Source: Myxococcales bacterium (GTDB lineage Bacteria; Myxococcota_A; Polyangia; Polyangiales; Polyangiaceae). From it: a stretch of DNA of 42,074 bases. This document shows, one piece after another, positions 39,626 through 42,074 of this stretch. The stretch covers positions 1 through 42,074 of the forward strand of contig JACPVJ010000080.1 of assembly GCA_016191785.1 (NCBI GenBank), given 5' to 3'. The notes below the pieces were generated by a model. The model had not been told where the DNA came from. It made no database searches and saw only the letters and a list, made by a program, of their open reading frames with translations. Positions within the stretch are counted from its first letter, which is position 1; each line of letters starts with the position of its first letter. The position numbers were made by a program, and so were the translations under genes.

Positions 39626-42074
39626 TCAGGGGGCGAGATCGGCCACGCTCCGCGGGGCGAGCTTGGTGTTCGAGAACCCGAAGGTCATGATGCCGGTGAT
39701 CTTCGAGAACGAGGCGCCCACCGTGAAGGTGTTGTCGATGGTCGGCTCGAGCTCGTCGTCGATGCGCAGGTTGCCGGTGACCACGAACTCGTCGAAGTCG
39801 CTCGGTGCGTCGGGATTGGCGTTGGTCACCTGGACGCTGGCGATGCTCACCAGCATCGACTCGAAGCCCTCGGCCTTGGCGCCGCCGGTCGCGAGCTCTG
39901 CCGGGTTCGCGACCGCGATCGGACCGAACGGGAGCGTGGTGCCGCTGTCCGTGACGGTGATCACCGGGTCGGTGAGCTCACTCAGGTTGAAGAACTCGTC
40001 GTAGGTCGCGCTCAGGTCGATCTTGTTGCCCACGACCACGTTCGGGGCGGCGGTGGCCGTGAACACGAAGATCCCGGTGAAGGGCTTGAGTGACGCGTCC
40101 TGCACGTAGAAGCCCCGCATGTTGCCGGTGTTCGGTCGCACGCCGGTCACGTAGAGCCCGGTGAGCTTCACCGGCGAGCCGGTCTTCGGGTGCTGCGGGT
40201 GGGCCGGATTGCGGACCGCCTCGATGCCGATCGGGCACGCGCCGAAGCCGGGGTTGGCAGTGGGGCAGGTGTCGCAGGCGTCGCCTTTTCCGTCTCCGTC
40301 CCCGTCCGCTTGCCCGCCGTTGGCGAGATCGGGGCAGTTGTCGACGCCATTGGCCCAACCGTCACCGTCCAGATCGTCGGGGTCCGCGGCGGCGCATTTG
40401 TCGGTCGCGTCGGTGGGACAGGGATCGCAGGCGTCGCCTTTGGCGTCGCCGTCGGCGTTGGCCTGCTTCCCGCCGTCCAAGGGGCGGGCCGGATCGAACC
40501 CGTTGGGGCACAAGTCGGTGGCGTCGGCCACGCCGTCCCCGTCCTTGTCGGTGGCGGTGCTCTGCCCGCCGTACTCGGTCGGCCGCGACGGAATGCAGGT
40601 CGGCTCCTTCACCGGTGCTCCGCAGGTGAAGAGCGGCGCGAAGGCCTCGCCGGCGGTCTTCACCGCGGCCAGGGTGGCGCTGCCGGCGGTGTCCTTCGAC
40701 ACGCACGCGCGCTTCGCCGCGCCGCACACGTCGAGGGTCTCGCAGCTCGAGCCCCCGATGGCCGGGCTGTTCACCAGCGCGTCGTCGCCGTAGAGCGGCG
40801 CGCCGCCGCGCAGCACCAGCGCCACGTCCTTCGGCTCGGCAGCGATCACCGCGCGGTGATCCTTGTGGGTGCTCCCGTCGAAGATCGAGACATCGGCGAC
40901 GAAGCCCTTCTTGATCATGCCGATCCCGCGCTCCATGCCGGCGGCGAAGGCGGCGTTGGTGGTCACCATGCGCCACAGCTCGAAGTCCGAGAAGTGTTTG
41001 CCGTACTGCTTCTGGTTCAGGTCGTCCGCGCAGCGAAGCTCGCGCGAGAGGTTCATCGAACCGCTGAGCAGCCAGTCGGTGCCCAGCACCAGCCCGACGC
41101 CCATGCTGTCCAGCAGCGTCACCGGCGCGGTGTTGCCGTAGAGCGCCACGTTGGAGCGCGGCGACCACACCACCCAGGCGCGCTCGTCGTGGATGGTCTT
41201 GGCTTCGACCGGGGTCGCCGCCACGGCGTGCACGATCGCCGTCTGCGGCTCGATCACGTCGGTGGTGCCTGCCCCGGTGCAGGTGAGCTCGTTCTTGGCG
41301 GCCTGGTTCACGCCCTCGGCGATGTGGGGCTGATAGGCGTCGAGCGAGGCGATCTCGGCCGCGGTGGTCGGCTTGCTGCCGTAGTTGCAGCCCGAGGTCT
41401 GGGTCTTGCCGCTGGCGTCGTCGAGCGGGAAGGTGTCGCTGTTGACCGTCGGGGCCGGGAGCCCTTCCTTGCTGGCGGTGTCGAGGTTCCGGAGCAAATA
41501 GGGCGTGCCGCCGGCGCTGACCGCCGAGGTGGCGCCGCTCATCACGAAGCGCAGCTCGGCGGCGAGCACCACGTTCTTGGCCGCGCCGCTGGCGTACTTG
41601 ATGGCGGGTTTGCTCGGACCTGCGCCGATGCGCCACTCGTGCCGGTGATCGTAGCGCAGCGTGCCGCCGTCGTGCGGCGCGTTGTTTGCGTACGTGATGT
41701 GATCGTGCGAGTTGATCAGACCCGGCGAGATCACGCCCTTTGCGCAGGTCACGGTGTGCGCGGCCGCCGCGCCGGGTGCGGTCGAGCAGTCGCAGCCCAC
41801 GCAGGTGATGGTGCCGGCCTCGTCGATCAGGACCTCGCCACCGTGGAACACCTCTTGGGGAGCGAGCACCGTGCCGACCAGCCGCAGGCCCTTCTGCCCG
41901 GCCGCCACGCTGCAGAGCGATGGGCCGGCGGTCAGCGCCTTGCACTCGGTGACCTTGAGCGCGGTGCCCGGCCCGACGCCCCCGGAGCCGCCGCCGCTGC
42001 CCCCTGCACCGCCGCTGCCGGCGCCTCCGCCGCTGCCGGCCACGCCCGCCGTGCCGCCGAGCGCGCCGCCGGCC
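39626..42074 (-). CDS. secreted amidohydrolase-TSP3 repeat lipoprotein (5' truncated)
   Basis: The frame is open to the window edge; the visible N-terminus is a Gly-rich linker of the kind that follows a lipobox Cys in myxobacterial lipoproteins, so the start is outside. An amidohydrolase-type metal site is visible: INSHDHITYANN, with His residues downstream in IVHAVAAT and an Asp in GTDWLLSG. Thrombospondin type-3 calcium-binding repeats follow (DKDGDGVADATDLCP and DGDGDGKGDACD regions). The C-terminal ~190 residues (GFYVQDASLKPFTGIFVF) resemble OB-fold domains found on secreted nucleases. It should be exported and act on an unknown amide, ester or cyclic substrate. Its stop lies six bases before the aryl-CoA hydroxylase start, suggesting one operon. 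Confidence 0.85.
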   Translation of the reverse strand, partial: AGGALGGTAGVAGSGGGAGSGGAGGSGGGSGGVGPGTALKVTECKALTAGPSLCSVAAGQKGLRLVGTVLAPQEVFHGGEVLIDEAGTITCVGCDCSTAPGAAAAHTVTCAKGVISPGLINSHDHITYANNAPHDGGTLRYDHRHEWRIGAGPSKPAIKYASGAAKNVVLAAELRFVMSGATSAVSAGGTPYLLRNLDTASKEGLPAPTVNSDTFPLDDASGKTQTSGCNYGSKPTTAAEIASLDAYQPHIAEGVNQAAKNELTCTGAGTTDVIEPQTAIVHAVAATPVEAKTIHDERAWVVWSPRSNVALYGNTAPVTLLDSMGVGLVLGTDWLLSGSMNLSRELRCADDLNQKQYGKHFSDFELWRMVTTNAAFAAGMERGIGMIKKGFVADVSIFDGSTHKDHRAVIAAEPKDVALVLRGGAPLYGDDALVNSPAIGGSSCETLDVCGAAKRACVSKDTAGSATLAAVKTAGEAFAPLFTCGAPVKEPTCIPSRPTEYGGQSTATDKDGDGVADATDLCPNGFDPARPLDGGKQANADGDAKGDACDPCPTDATDKCAAADPDDLDGDGWANGVDNCPDLANGGQADGDGDGKGDACDTCPTANPGFGACPIGIEAVRNPAHPQHPKTGSPVKLTGLYVTGVRPNTGNMRGFYVQDASLKPFTGIFVFTATAAPNVVVGNKIDLSATYDEFFNLSELTDPVITVTDSGTTLPFGPIAVANPAELATGGAKAEGFESMLVSIASVQVTNANPDAPSDFDEFVVTGNLRIDDELEPTIDNTFTVGASFSKITGIMTFGFSNTKLAPRSVADLAP

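Overview
The window looks like chromosomal DNA of a myxobacterium, most probably of the Polyangia (Sorangium/Polyangium-like) type. The base composition is very GC-rich (about 70% by eye). Genes are packed tightly, many starts are GTG, and several Hanks-type Ser/Thr kinases sit beside two-component kinases, an FHA-DUF4388 protein, a TPR-linked sigma-54 activator, a stand-alone GspE N-terminal domain protein and large Gly- or Cys-rich lipoproteins. This assignment rests on gene content only. I see no rRNA, tRNA, CRISPR array, insertion sequence or phage gene.

Layout. 1-2529: 3' part of a TPR/sigma-54 activator, coupled to a small lipoprotein carrying a duplicated PTPYPW motif (2529-2906). 2997-6274: membrane histidine kinase, then an FHA-DUF4388 protein. 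6275-6637: convergent intergenic region with a large CGCCAAG-type inverted repeat and an intrinsic terminator. 6638-11284 (-): 1,548-residue lipoprotein metalloprotease. 11542-16055 (-): PAS histidine kinase, APP1-like HAD phosphatase, SMI1/KNR4 protein and hisD. 16054-16461 (+): bacteriohemerythrin, whose ATG overlaps the divergent kinase ATG. 16465-19146 (-): zinc-ribbon/kinase/AAA/TPR protein, divergent from the GspE-N protein (19390-20409). 20396-23078 (-): alpha-methylacyl-CoA racemase-like protein and biotin carboxylase. 23148-24767 (+): patatin-like phospholipase. 24855-28385 (+): Ser/Thr kinase, secreted TPR protein and an eight-Cys-repeat lipoprotein. 28402-30350 (-): 48-residue membrane protein, TauE/SafE permease and a soluble Ser/Thr kinase. 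30403-36199 (+): overlapping xseA-aroE-debranching enzyme-histidine kinase-OmpR regulator. 36226-37332 (+): DUF3293 protein and a GspC/PDZ-like secreted protein. 37370-42074 (-): salicylyl-CoA 5-hydroxylase/oxidoreductase fusion, preceded by an amidohydrolase-TSP3 lipoprotein that runs off the window.

How it works together. Much of the window is signalling and envelope biology. About eight proteins are kinases or phosphorylation readers, and four are predicted lipoproteins. Short-chain metabolism is scattered among these: acyl-CoA racemization, acyl-CoA carboxylation, aryl-CoA hydroxylation, histidine and shikimate steps, and glycogen debranching. Many genes are translationally coupled through GTGA or TGATG overlaps.

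The most interesting signals are: (i) a recurring TAnnnY hexamer 8-10 nt before the start codons of at least eight promoter-proximal genes, which suggests widespread leaderless transcription; (ii) a kinase-TPR-lipoprotein module whose lipoprotein has four copies of an eight-cysteine repeat I cannot match to a named domain; (iii) the CGCCAAG inverted repeat; (iv) the small PTPYPW lipoprotein; (v) a 48-residue membrane protein coupled to TauE/SafE. No single clearly novel defence or biosynthetic system is evident. Product names come from motif recognition without database searches.
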